Assembly (NCBI GenBank): GCA_010279815.1
Contig: QEOQ01000395.1
Span: forward strand, 55,656-119,655
DNA: 64,000 bases
Reading direction: 5' to 3'
Source of the DNA: Brachionus plicatilis
Taxonomy: Eukaryota > Rotifera > Eurotatoria > Ploima > Brachionidae
The notes under the pieces were generated by a model that worked only from the letters and a program-made list of their open reading frames with translations, searched no databases and had not been told where the DNA came from. The translations under genes and the position numbers were made by a program. Within the stretch, counting starts at the first letter, position 1, and each line of letters opens with the position of its first letter. Shown piece after piece: positions 1-11,263 of this stretch.

Positions 1-1482
1 GGCAAAAGAGGGCCGGTTGGCGGGCTCCCAGTGCCAGCAGCGGCGCATCAGCTCGTATAAACCGAGAGGACAGGCGTCCGGGCAGTGCATGCGGTAGCCG
101 GAGTCGAGCAGGTGGTAGACCTGGGCGAGCTCGACGCCCGGGTACGGCGACTTGCCGTAAGTGGTAATCTCCCATAGGAGAACGCCGTAGGCCCACACGT
201 CCGACTTGCTCGAGAACTTGTTGTAGGCAAGGCCCTCGGGGGCCGTCCACTTGATGGGAAATTTGGCGCCCACGTGCGCCGTGTACTCGGACTGGGCGGC
301 CGCGTTTTTGTCTGCATGCGGCGCCACCAGTCTGGCCAGGCCGAAGTCGGCGACCTTGACCAAGTTGTTGTCGCCGACGAGGCAATTGCGGGCCGCCAGG
401 TCCCGATGAATGAAATTTTTCGACTCCAGATAGGTCATGGCCGCGGCCACCTGCAGTCCAAAGTACATGAGCACACTGGCGTTCAGCTCTTGTTTGTTGC
501 CGGCTCTCAAGTAGTCGAGCAAATTGCCGTTGGCCATGAACTCGGTGATTATGTAGTAGGGGGGCTCGCGAGTGCATATGCCGAGCAGTTGTACTAGATT
601 GGCGTGTTTCATTTCTTTCATGATGGCCGCTTCGGCGAGAAAGTCGTGCAAGCACATGTTCTCTTCTTTGAGGGTTTTGACGGCCACTGTTTTGTTGTAG
701 CGCAGCCAGACGCCCTCGTACACGTCGCCGTACTGGCCCGAGCCGAGCTTGAGCCGCATTTGAATTTCGCACCGGTCCAGCTCCCACTTGTCGGCGCCGT
801 CGTGCAGCACGTCCACTGGACTCAGCGAGTAGAGCTGGGGCTGGCGCTTGAGCTTGGCGGCCGGGTACAGCAGGGTGGTGGTGAGGCCGTCCGGCTCGGT
901 CGAGTGGTGGTGCACCAGCTCGGCCAGAGTGCAGAACTTGGCCTCTTTGGACACGTAGAAGAGGCCGCTTGGCTCGTCTTTGTTGATGCGGTAGTGGTAG
1001 ACGCGGCCGTCGAAGCGCACCGAAATCGACAGCTGCTTTGCGCACGTCTCGGACTCGCGCACCAAAAACGAGCCGTTTATGCCCGACGAGAGCAGGTACT
1101 CGGCGTGCACGCGCTCAATTTTGCCGTGGTACCATGCAAAGTTGTCCAGATGATTGAACTGTTTTATGTAGGTGGCGGGCACCCAGCCGCTCTTGAGGCT
1201 GTGCGTGTTCCGCACTTCGCACCACTCCTTGGTCTTGTTGTAAGACAGTATGTTGAGACTGTCGCCCTTTTGGATGCTCAGGTGTTTGTCCAGATCGCAT
1301 TTGTAGTCGTAGAGAGCGATGAATATTTGGGAGTGGTCGGCGGACGCGGCTCCCGGTGGAGTCGTCTGGGCCAGGCTGTCTTTGGACTTGTTGCGCTGCT
1401 TCACGGTGTGAGAGAGGCGAGCGCTGCCGAGGAGTGGCGTGCTAGGGTTCGATTTGGTGCTGGTCGAGCTTGAGTTTCCCAT
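1..1482 (-). CDS. Abl: Abl-family non-receptor tyrosine kinase, 3' end outside window
   Basis: Cytoplasmic tyrosine kinase of the Abl family; 494 codons stay open to the window edge, so the end of the kinase lobe and the tail are missing. Seen: start MGNSSS (Gly2/Ser6 fit an N-myristoylation site), SH3 about 55-108 with ALYDY, SH2 about 117-207 with WYHGKI and FLVRES (Arg142), kinase from about 238 with glycine loop GSGQYGDV (247-254), Lys269, gatekeeper Thr313 in [15 protein letters not shown] (359-366), DFG (379-381) and activation-loop Tyr400 in EYTAH. The activation loop has 14 residues between DFGLARL and the tyrosine; vertebrate Abl has 5. All catalytic residues are present, so it should be active. 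There is no intron in 1.48 kb, and codon third positions are mostly G or C, unlike every other gene here. The start is the first Met and gives the family's myristoylated N-terminus. Confidence 0.96.
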   Translation of the reverse strand, partial: MGNSSSTSTKSNPSTPLLGSARLSHTVKQRNKSKDSLAQTTPPGAASADHSQIFIALYDYKCDLDKHLSIQKGDSLNILSYNKTKEWCEVRNTHSLKSGWVPATYIKQFNHLDNFAWYHGKIERVHAEYLLSSGINGSFLVRESETCAKQLSISVRFDGRVYHYRINKDEPSGLFYVSKEAKFCTLAELVHHHSTEPDGLTTTLLYPAAKLKRQPQLYSLSPVDVLHDGADKWELDRCEIQMRLKLGSGQYGDVYEGVWLRYNKTVAVKTLKEENMCLHDFLAEAAIMKEMKHANLVQLLGICTREPPYYIITEFMANGNLLDYLRAGNKQELNASVLMYFGLQVAAAMTYLESKNFIHRDLAARNCLVGDNNLVKVADFGLARLVAPHADKNAAAQSEYTAHVGAKFPIKWTAPEGLAYNKFSSKSDVWAYGVLLWEITTYGKSPYPGVELAQVYHLLDSGYRMHCPDACPLGLYELMRRCWHWEPANRPSFA

Positions 1483-2236
1483 GTTTGTTGCGATTCCAGC
1501 AGCAGATCTGCTCGCATTTCTTGCCAACGATTAGAAATATAGAAATTATTTTTGTTGATCGATCGACCCCTTTTCAAGCCATGTACGGTCCATATTTGTT
1601 TTTTTTTTTTTTCTCTAGATTATTATTATTTTTGTTATTCTTAGCTGGTCGATTGAGTGGGACAGCTGGGGCCTGGTCTCGCTACACGCCAAATAGTTTA
1701 GCATCCATTGAATATTTTACTCGTTAAATGTTAGAAATGTTTTGTTGCCAATTCTTTTCTTTTTGTTGTTGTTGTTGTTTGTCTCATTAAATTATTACTA
1801 ATTATTAATCTAGGAAACGAATGAATGAACTTGAAATGGTTTGGGAGAGCGTGTATTTATAATTTATCATTTGTGTATGTGAATTGTAGCATGTTTAACA
1901 TGTCTGTCTTAATTTTTTCATTTTATTTTTTATTTTCGTTTCAAATGAAAATTTTTGGGTGAGGTTTTTTTTGTACAAAAAACAAGACCACGGTTCAATA
2001 TGGCAATTATCATAATAGCAAGAGACGACACAACAATGCGTTTTTTAGGGTCGTAAAATGCGGTAAAAAATGCAAAATTAAATTTTATTATTTGTAATTA
2101 GATTTTTTTAAATTTACAATTATTTAAGTAATATATTAGCAGACTTGTTTTTAAGTCACAAGTCTTAAGCAGAGTTGGTCAAAAGTCAAAGTCATGAAGT
2201 CAAAGTCAAGTCTGGACTTTGACTTTAAAATTATTT
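1483..2236. other. 5' flank of the Abl gene
   Basis: No protein-like reading frame. GC content falls sharply within about 250 bases of the Abl start codon. The stretch holds T-runs (about 1600-1615), a GTT run near 1764 and, at 2160-2230, a fragment of the AAAGTCAAAGTC-type inverted-repeat family also found at 15868-16103 and 61700-61757. It should contain the Abl promoter and 5' UTR, but I see no clear core promoter motif. Confidence 0.5.
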
Positions 2237-2290
2237 TTAGTGTTGGATGCGGCCAAGACAAACCGGTCCATTACACGGACGGTTTATTGC

Positions 2291-3264
2291 NNNNNNNNNN
2301 NNNNNNNNNNNNNNNNNNNNNNNNNNNNNNNNNNNNNNNNNNNNNNNNNNNNNNNNNNNNNNNNNNNNNNNNNNNNNNNNNNNNNNNNNNNNNNNNNNNN
2401 NNNNNNNNNNNNNNNNNNNNNNNNNNNNNNNNNNNNNNNNNNNNNNNNNNNNNNNNNNNNNNNNNNNNNNNNNNNNNNNNNNNNNNNNNNNNNNNNNNNN
2501 NNNNNNNNNNNNNNNNNNNNNNNNNNNNNNNNNNNNNNNNNNNNNNNNNNNNNNNNNNNNNNNNNNNNNNNNNNNNNNNNNNNNNNNNNNNNNNNNNNNN
2601 NNNNNNNNNNNNNNNNNNNNNNNNNNNNNNNNNNNNNNNNNNNNNNNNNNNNNNNNNNNNNNNNNNNNNNNNNNNNNNNNNNNNNNNNNNNNNNNNNNNN
2701 NNNNNNNNNNNNNNNNNNNNNNNNNNNNNNNNNNNNNNNNNNNNNNNNNNNNNNNNNNNNNNNNNNNNNNNNNNNNNNNNNNNNNNNNNNNNNNNNNNNN
2801 NNNNNNNNNNNNNNNNNNNNNNNNNNNNNNNNNNNNNNNNNNNNNNNNNNNNNNNNNNNNNNNNNNNNNNNNNNNNNNNNNNNNNNNNNNNNNNNNNNNN
2901 NNNNNNNNNNNNNNNNNNNNNNNNNNNNNNNNNNNNNNNNNNNNNNNNNNNNNNNNNNNNNNNNNNNNNNNNNNNNNNNNNNNNNNNNNNNNNNNNNNNN
3001 NNNNNNNNNNNNNNNNNNNNNNNNNNNNNNNNNNNNNNNNNNNNNNNNNNNNNNNNNNNNNNNNNNNNNNNNNNNNNNNNNNNNNNNNNNNNNNNNNNNN
3101 NNNNNNNNNNNNNNNNNNNNNNNNNNNNNNNNNNNNNNNNNNNNNNNNNNNNNNNNNNNNNNNNNNNNNNNNNNNNNNNNNNNNNNNNNNNNNNNNNNNN
3201 NNNNNNNNNNNNNNNNNNNNNNNNNNNNNNNNNNNNNNNNNNNNNNNNNNNNNNNNNNNNNNNN
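2291..3264. other. assembly gap (N run)
   Basis: 974 undetermined bases. Reading frames that appear to cross it are artefacts. Confidence 0.99.
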
Positions 3265-3586
3265 CAAGGACGATTGTGGACAAAAAAAATAGAACTTGTC
3301 GAAATCAAATCCAATATCTAATAAAATAACCATTTTTCTGTAAAAATTAAAAAAAAAATTTGTAAATCGCATTTACCAAGCCTGAGATATTCAAATTTAT
3401 CGAATATACTCTAAAAGCCAAAAAATTCTTTAAAGCCTTATATCTCCTTTATTATACAAGAAACCTATATAATGTCATATACTTTTGATCTTAGAATTTT
3501 TTCCTCTACAAAATGATATATAGATATCTGGAAAAAAATAATTTAGATACGTATTGAATGACGCGCACCTTACCAAACATCCTTAC

Positions 3587-3847
3587 CTGGCATAAAAAAT
3601 TTAAAATGCTCAAAATCGAGTTAAGTTTGTTTGCTTTCGGCTCTTTCATAGCTACTTTATCCCCAGGAGTCTTGCTATCAAAAAACGAGGAAAATAATGA
3701 TTCTTTTGAGGTTTCATTATCAGATTTTTTAATCAGTCTTGAAACAATTTCCTCTAAATCATTTACTCTTTTAGGTAAGGTGGAGTTGTTACTTTCCAAA
3801 ACTGAAATACGATCAAGAGCAGCATCATGCATTACTTTATTAACCAT
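3587..3847 (-). CDS. hypothetical coiled-coil protein exon, probably element-borne
   Basis: An 87-codon exon from an ATG to a consensus donor (CCAG/GTAAGG at 3586). The frame is also open about 14 codons upstream through a Lys/Ser-rich stretch. The product has a heptad-like run around RISVLESN and RVNDLEEIVSRLIKK, then a Lys/Pro-rich stretch. It lies between the gap and the GGCCG motif array, so it may be the N-terminal exon of a transposon protein (ORF1-like or accessory). I do not recognise a family. The next exon would lie at lower coordinates, probably in the gap. Confidence 0.3.
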
Positions 3848-4165
3848 TTTACTTTCTTTCTCTTGAACGCTATAGTATTGGCTTACGTGTGCTTTTGATT
3901 TTTTCTTAGAAGATGATTTTTTTTAGAAAATTTAGAACTTTTTTAACGTTTTTGTTTAACGTTCTTTCAGTTGGCCGGCCACTTCACGGTCGGTTTTTAT
4001 TTTGGCCGATAGTCGGCCGGCCACCTTACGGTTTTCTAAAATTTGGCCGGCCTGTCTTGTCACGGTCGGTCTGTCTTGTGGCCGGCTCTGGAAAGGTCGG
4101 CCATTTTAAAAACGGTCCACATACGGCCGTCCAATTCTCGGACGGTCTAAAATGCGGCCAAATTT

Positions 4166-4970
4166 TAAAATACGTCCCTAGCTTATTCTTTAAATTTTAG
4201 GTGATATTTATTCTTTCATCAAATATTTTAAATTTATCATCAACAAATTGAGTAAATAACATCAAAATTTTGTCATCAAAAAAATGAAAATTTTCACCAA
4301 AATATTTTATTTTCATCACCAAATTTATTAAAAAATCATCATCAAAATACTCAAACATTTAGATTAATTAAGTGGAAAATATTCATCAAAAATTTTTTTT
4401 AATCATTAAATAAAAAAATTATTATAATCAAAATCAATTAAATAATAAAATATAGAAATAAAACTACCTCAACAAAGCTTTTATGACTAATTTAGGTTTA
4501 CCATGAGTTCTTTTTGAGCCAACATCAAGTGCTTTAGCGTTATCAGGAATTTTGGTAGATCATTCTAATCAGCAATATATATACAATGTTTGTATACATA
4601 GTTTTTTGAATATCTTGGACAATCAGATGAAATTCTGCTGCATTCTAAAGGGAAAAAGCTTTTGACGAATAAAAAAATTATCTATAGAACAAAAAAATTC
4701 TTTATAGTGTAAACAAAATTTTATTTATTTTAGCTTAAAAATCAAATCATTATAACACAAAAAGTCAATTAAATTACTTTAAGATGTTATCGTTTTTTTT
4801 GATAGTACGGAAATATCGATAATTCCGTTACCACACTTAAATTTTGAAATAAATAAAATTGTCAATTTTTCCTGTTTTTTTTATTTTTCTCGTAATTAAC
4901 TGAAATTTAAAAGATAAATATAGTAATAATCTGAAATAAATGAAATAAAGCGTAAATATTGATAAAAAGT
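4166..4970. other. AT-rich non-coding stretch
   Basis: About 800 bases with no supported reading frame. The part at 4200-4400 repeats a loose TCATCAAAAT-type motif roughly ten times, which looks like a degenerate simple repeat. Confidence 0.5.
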
Positions 4971-5237
4971 TTATTTATTGGAGCAAATTGTATTTGAGCC
5001 TTGACACCTGGAATTACACAAGATGTAAGATTTTCTACAAGTGCATTGATTTGTAATATATTGAGATTTACAATTACATCTTATTATTCCTTGACCACCA
5101 CCAATCGAAATTTCATTGACCGCTTGTCTTACGCTTTTGATCGACTTGTCGGTTCTAATTTCTAGTTCAACTTGACAATTTTGAACTAAATCAAAAGCGT
5201 TAAGGTAAAATAAGCCCGAAAATACACCAACTGACAT
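4971..5237 (-). pseudogene. cysteine-rich C-terminal tail of an integrase-type transposon protein
   Basis: An 88-codon frame whose C-terminal half has the spacing CNCKSQYITNQCTCRK then LCNSRCQGSN and a final Cys-Ser-Asn-Lys. This Cys pattern resembles the small Cys-rich tail that follows the integrase domain in animal repetitive genes of the KRBA2/Ginger type (family knowledge, not a search result). No DDE core is visible upstream, and the minus-strand frame is broken before 5237, so I read it as a relic. The short frame at 5312-5404 lies just upstream on the same strand and may belong to the same ruined element. Confidence 0.45.
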
Positions 5238-5311
5238 GCAAGTTCCTAAAGACTGAATTTATAATCAACGTCGATTAATCGGCAAATTAGAGTATGGGCT
5301 TCAGTCAGCCC

Positions 5312-5404
5312 TTAATCTACATCTGGGATCGACAGCGCGATAAAATCATCAATATTTACTTCCGGTAAATACTGTTGTAGGCTAACTTGCCTATCAGGAT
5401 TCAT
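5312..5404 (-). CDS. small ORF, 30 residues, possible element remnant
   Basis: ATG to TAA with an acidic, non-AT-driven composition (contains SLQQYLPEVNIDDF and ends IPDVD). It lies 75 bases upstream of the cysteine-rich relic on the same strand. Its middle covers the first copy of a 33-bp direct repeat. It looks like the end of a larger degraded coding region rather than a real small gene. No family recognised. Confidence 0.2.
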   Translation of the reverse strand: MNPDRQVSLQQYLPEVNIDDFIALSIPDVD

Positions 5405-5667
5405 TGTAAAGAATGAAAACAAAAGTTTATGTTTTAAAGCTCTTTATTATAACTCTAAAGTTTCGCAAACTATACCAAAATAAAGTCTTCTTTTATAGAC
5501 ATACTTTAGTATTATATCTCTAAGCCACCAATTACAGTAGTTAATATAATTAATAACTAGGGAATCATAACTAAGAAGTGTAAAGTTAGCTACGAACTAA
5601 CAAGTTCATTTAGCCGCTAACAATAAAATAAAAATAAAATCATCAATATTTACTTCCGGTAAATACT
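5341..5667. repeat. 33-bp direct repeat pair, 294 bp apart
   Basis: TAAAATCATCAATATTTACT, continuing with TCCGGTAAATACT, occurs without a mismatch at 5341-5373 and 5635-5667. The core TTTACTTCCGGTAAA is an imperfect palindrome. The pair could be the edge of a terminal direct repeat or a duplicated target. Confidence 0.6.
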
Positions 5668-8404
5668 TTTTACTTCTCGTTTTCATTACCTCAGCTTTTC
5701 TTTTGACTCTGACGAACATTGTCACTATTTATTAATATTTCTATCAAAATTTACTGAATAGTTAATCTAGTATTAAACTTAGTTTTTTTTTAATATTTAC
5801 GGTTGCACTAGTACTTACTTAGTAAAATTTGAAAATCTACAAATACATTCAAGAATATGATAATGAACCATTACTAGACATAATATGTCTAGTAATGTAT
5901 TTATTTCTTAAATATTATTAAAATCATTAGATTAATTAAGTTTTAAAATTTTAAATGATCGTTTTGATTTTAAAATTTGATCTGAAACTTCAATTTCAAA
6001 AGCAAAAAAATGGCCTCTTATTTTCGAACAAAATTCCAAAATTCTTCGAAAATTAACAAGAAAACGATGATTTTTGGCTCTTTAATAATTTGCGTAAAAA
6101 AGTAGAAATTAAGGTAATTTTACGTAAATTTTCGGATTTTCAGATAAATTTCGTAGATTTTTTTTTGTTATTTTACGAAAAATTACATAAATTATTTCTT
6201 TTTTCGTAATCGTTTAATAGTTTGAAAACCAATGGACCTTCACTTTTTTTGTCGATTTTTATAGCCCTTTTATTTGAAATTAATCTAAACATTTTTTTCT
6301 TTTAACTTTATTTTTATTTCCAAAAATATCTTTTTGAGAGTGGATTTTTTCCCTTTTACAAAATTAAGCTAATTTTGATTCAACTTAGATGTAAACTGAT
6401 TTATTCTCCTTTTTTAATTTTTTTTTTTAGAATATTATTTCAACTTTTTAGTTTGCTATTTTTTTAATTAGTTTACCCAATATTGACTTTTATAAGAGTT
6501 TTTTTTTCAACTTTTTTTAGAAAAAAATCAAAAAATTTAATTAAATCAAAATCAAATCTGAGGACACGAGAGAATGGAGTAATTAAGCTTTAATTTAATT
6601 ATTGATAGAAAATGTAATTGCTACGTCACATTTTTGAAATAATTTCAACGCACATCTACTAACATTAGATAAAATTTTCAGCGCACATAATTTTTTTTTA
6701 ACCCACATTTGAAAAAAAATCGGTAAAATAAAATAATCTTAAAAGTTTTATTTTAAGAAAATGTGGAAAAAGTATTTATAAGTTTTCTGATAATGAAGAA
6801 TTTTTAAAAAATATCACTGATAAAATGTGTAACTGCAAATACTTTTTAAATAATTTTTAATTGATTAATTTTGAATAATTCCTCATATATAAATCTTTAA
6901 CTCTACCCAACCTGATATTCACCATAAATCAACTGAATGATTTTCAAAATACGATTGAAATTTTTAGAGCCAAATATAGCCACTATATAATCTTGGTACA
7001 ATAAGAAATTAATTGTTTGATTAAGAGAAATATTTTTGAAATTTTGATGGTATGTGTCTTGATTAAAAATCTGAGATCGCTTCCAATATAGATCTCAATG
7101 CATTCTTTGTATATTGCTAGGTGACATAGGTAAATAAATAAAAAAGATAATTCAAATTAAGACCACGAAGAAAGGCAAAAGTCTTGGAATTTTAGTAAAA
7201 AATTTATTTTTTTTTAAATAAATTGAAAAAAATTTACTTAAAAATTAACTTGATTTTTGTGACAAATTTTGAATTTTTATATCAAAGTGGTAAATTTGCA
7301 CACACGGTTTCAAAATGAATTAAAAAAAATAGAATTTGAAAATTTTTAAATTTAGAGCTAGCATAATTCAAAACTCGACAGTTAGATTTAAATTTTTTTT
7401 TTAATCAAATTATCTTTTCTAATGAGTAAACATTATTATAAAGAGTTAAAATATTTTTTTTATTTATGCATACTTATCTGTATTCTTAATGTTCGAGCAT
7501 GATCTGATACTAAGTTATATCATGATTTCAAAGTTTCAAAATATTTTTAAAAACTGTATTATTTAAACGGCATATTATTATTTTCATTAAAATTTTAGGT
7601 CTGCGCCAATTTTATCAAATTTTATTTTTAAATGTAATCATAATAGTTTAATTGCGCATTTTGGTCATGCTGTAAGTTAAAAGATATTTTTTTTCAAAAT
7701 TTTAAATTTATAGCTTCAGGATCTTATGAGCCTGTGAAATACCCATTCAAATAAATTGCGTTCTTAATTGTATTGGTGATAAATTTAACTTTTTCTAACT
7801 AAAATTCGTTCACTAGATCTAAATAAATTGTTTTGATAATATTAAATGATATTTACGACAAAAAAATTTATCTAAATAGATTAAAACAGAAAGATACTAA
7901 AATTTAAGCTAATTTATTTTTTTTTTAAATTTAGCTTTGTTTTGAAGATTTCATCAAATATCATGAATTTTAGTTTTGATAAATTCAAAATCAAACACAA
8001 ATACAAAAACCTAATTTTAAAAATTTTGAACCAAAAACATGCATCTTTGGATGATGTAAATAAACTCTCCCCACAATCTTAAAAAAAAGAGATAATTTAT
8101 TATTTGAGATAAAAAAAGTTAAATAAATAAAAAAATTATTGACGTAAATTGAAAATAGAAATACTTCTAAAATTTTAGAAACTTTTAACAATACAATAAA
8201 TTCTCAATTTTAAAATAAAGCAATATTTTAATTTTTTTGGTCAGATAATACAGAATCACTAAAAAAATTTAAATTAGCTCTGCAGTTCAATTTATATCGT
8301 TTTATGTGGAAATTATTTTTAAAAAAAATTTTTTCTTACCCGTTCTTTTAAACTCTTAGTTTAGATGAAATTAAAATCGAAAGTGTTTATCAAGAAATCC
8401 AAAA
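5668..8404. other. AT-rich intergenic region upstream of the SLC41 gene
   Basis: No supported gene. A stretch near 6040-6200 has TTTTACGTAAATTTTCGG-like motifs resembling the subterminal motifs of the element at 28963-30597. The rest is A/T-rich low-complexity sequence. It should include the SLC41 promoter, which I cannot place. Confidence 0.5.
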
Positions 8405-11263
8405 ATGCCTAAAAATTCAGTATTCCAACTTAATGGTAATATTTAGTTAACCAACTTGTGTAACCAATAATTTTAGTGCCTATTTGTTTACAGATGGTTC
8501 AAATAGGATCAATCCAAGTACAGAATTAGTCCTAGGTGCTCAAGAATGTGAAATTAATAGAACTGAATCAGAAACTCAATTGATGGAATTAATTGAAGAA
8601 CACAATCATGAAAAATGGTATCACACTCTGCTGCAAATAGTAATACCATTCATTATAGCTGGCTTTGGAATGGTTGCAGCAGGTGTCCTATTGGACGAGG
8701 TTCAAGATTGGGAGCTTTTCATCAATTTAGAAGAAGTAATAATTCTTGTTCCAGCGTTACTTGGCTTAAAAGGAAACTTGGAAATGACTCTTGCTTCTCG
8801 TCTGTCAACTCATGTGAACTTAAAAGAGGTAAATGATTGGCATACCACCAAAAAAGCAGTGATTGGAAACATTGCGCTAACTCAGATACAATCAATAGTA
8901 GTTGGACTACTTGCGTCATTTATTGCAAGCATAACTGAGTTTTTAGGTGATAAAACATTTAATTTCCAGAATATCCTGATTTTGATTGTGTCAAGTGTTT
9001 CCACAGCTTCTTTGGCCAGTTTGTTCCTAGGTCTCATCATAATGTTTATGATAATATTGTCTTCAAAATTTAAAATCAACCCAGACAACATTGCTACTCC
9101 AATAGCTGCCAGTTTGGGTGATGTAGTAACATTGGGAATTTTGTCTTCAATCGGAACCTTGTTTTACCAGTACCGAAATTTAATATACATTCATTGTGTC
9201 ATTATTGCTATTTATATACTTTTAATACCATTTCTAGCAAAATACTGCTATGGAAATTCATTTGTAAATGAAACTCTGTACAAAGGATGGACGCCGGTAA
9301 TAATTGCAATGGTAATTAGCAGCATTGCAGGTATTATTCTGGAAGTAGCTATAAAATATTATAGTGGAGTAGCCATTTACCAACCAGTAGTCAATGGAGT
9401 TGGCGGGAACATAGTCGGAATATTTGCATCTCGTCTTGGTACAAGTTTGCACAAAACAGGAAATAAGGGAAGATGGGCACATTGGGCTCCGCAAAAATAT
9501 TACCTTTATCCTTATGATGCTTTTTTTTCTCTGACAAGTAGAAGAAAAAAAATTTTCAAAAAAATAGTGATTAAATAAATTTTTTTCCAAGATCCTGAAC
9601 ACAAAACTGGACTTGTTTTACTTGGCTTGACGCTACCTGGACATACACTCTTTTTTTTTGTTATCTATTTGATCAAGTCACAAGATCTAATTCCACAGTT
9701 AGTTGTAATCTACCTTGGATTTATTTTTATTCAAGTAAATTTTTTTTTGTTATTTAAAAGCTTTAGGAATTTGACTAGATAGAGAAATTTTTTTTTCGAA
9801 AAAAATTTTTGTAGAAGCAGTTTTTATATTTTCGAGGAGCAGATTTGTTATTATTTATTAGAAAAAAAAGAAGCAGTTATTAAATCAATTGAGAGAAAAA
9901 ATATTTTTTTCTGAATTAGTTGATTGAATGAGTCTAAAATCATTAGCAATTTTCTGTTTTATATCTTTACCAATTTCTTTAAATCGTTTCCATCGTTAGC
10001 TCTTTTGTCTCTAATAAATGTAGACGATGACTCATCAGATTTAAAAAATTGAGACATTTTCATAAAGAAAAATTATTTTGATATGAAGTTCGTGATCTCA
10101 AAATTTTTAGAAAAAAATAGTTTTTTATCGAAAATTAATTACAGAATTAATAAGTAAAAATCTATTTATTTTCGTTTCTCAAAAATTAATTCTGCTAAAT
10201 TTATTCAATAAAAAAAGCTGCAATAAATTAATTAATTAGATAATATTCGACTTAAAATAAAAAATAAGATAAAAAATATAATAAAGAAAATATAAGCCTT
10301 TTTTTTGTATTATTTATTTTATTACTCAAGTTAATTTTTCAAGTAGGGTTTATTTTCTAGCTTAGCCTACTTTAATTTTTATGATTTATTAAATGATCTT
10401 TTAAAGAAAGATTTTTATACATAATTATGTCTATTACTTTTATTTATCTTTCTACTAACTCCTTCCGTAGAGCCTATGAGGTTAAATTTTTTTTTTAACT
10501 AAATGATTATTAAATTGTAAAATAGACATTTAATTTTATTTCTTTAATTATATTTAAATTCTTTCAAATGCCGGAATGCTTTAAGTAAGGCTTTGAAATT
10601 AAAAATTATTTAAAAATTTATAAATTTAAAAAATTTTTAATTCAAAAAATTAAAAATTTTAAAAGTTCAAAAAATAAAAAAAATTTAAAAATTAAAAATT
10701 CAAAAATAAAAATTTAAAAAAATTTAAAGCTATTTTTCTGAGAAAAATTTTATGAGGAATTCAAAAATTGAGTCAAAAATTTAAAAATTTGCTTAATTAA
10801 GTAAAAAATGTGATTAAATGAGGGAAAGGGTTTAGACATTCTGCTAGGGTGCACTAAAAATCGCCAGATTTTATCAAAAATTTTGAGATCACAATCACAC
10901 ATTCTGTTTACCATGATACAATGATGCTAGTTTCTAAATATATTTCATACTTCAATTTGTCCATGGGACTTAAACTTAAACTTAAATAAATAAATAAAAA
11001 AAATTGTCTTACTACTTTAATTTAAGGTTTTAATCCTTCTTATTTTGTGTTATTTGATGGTGCATATATTTTGGAGATGGAATCAAAATCCAGACATTAT
11101 GTGCATCCCATTGTTAACGGCGATCGGAGATTTTCTTGGTGTTTGTTTTCTTCTTTTATGTTTTCATCTAGTCTATTTAACTGGTGAAAAAAGACTGCGA
11201 AATACGACAATAGAAATGAACTTTTCATCAAGTTATTTTCCAGTGAATTCAACTTTTATTTAA
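8405..11263 (+). CDS. SLC41/MgtE-family magnesium transporter
   Basis: Multi-pass membrane Mg2+ transporter related to bacterial MgtE and animal SLC41A1-3. Exons by reading: 8405-8435, 8494-9537, 9592-9734, 11027-11263; phases agree and give 484 residues. The first exon is only 31 nt (MPKNSVFQLN), joined across a 58-bp intron; intron 2 is 54 bp, intron 3 is 1292 bp. Seen: a cytosolic N-terminus of about 55 residues, then two MgtE-type repeats. The first holds PALLGLKGNLEMTLASRLST (97-116), the second PVVNGVGGN and FASRLGT (308-327), and NPDNIATPIAASLGD lies between. The last exon carries LLTAIGDFLG and a short tail. Start: the only ATG in frame before the donor. AATAAA follows at 11271. The gene is convergent with SMYD. 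The paralogue cannot be assigned. Confidence 0.93.

Larger units (their letters stand above)
2237..4165. repeat. probable DNA element with GGCCG/CGGTC motif arrays
   Basis: Both sides of the gap carry unusually GC-rich clusters in otherwise AT-rich DNA. At 2247-2290 there is GCGGCCAAGAC, CGGTCC and GGACGG. At 3971-4160 there are many close copies of GGCCGG, CGGTCGG, CGGTCC and GGACGG in both orientations. TGCGGCCAA occurs near both outer limits. Such inverted motif arrays are typical of subterminal regions of DNA transposons. The gap hides the interior, and no clean terminal repeat or target duplication can be read, so the limits are approximate. Confidence 0.4.

Noticed and set aside
48..1473. 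Long plus-strand and other-frame reading frames at 48-317, 274-597, 604-1473 and 1115-1300
   Set aside because: All lie antisense to or out of frame with the Abl exon; the GC-rich codons remove stops from the other frames.
2194..3372. Six reading frames spanning the N run
   Set aside because: They consist almost entirely of undetermined residues across the assembly gap.
8484..8493. TTG at 8484 as the SLC41 start
   Set aside because: It lies in the polypyrimidine/acceptor region; the 31-nt exon at 8405 supplies an ATG in phase.
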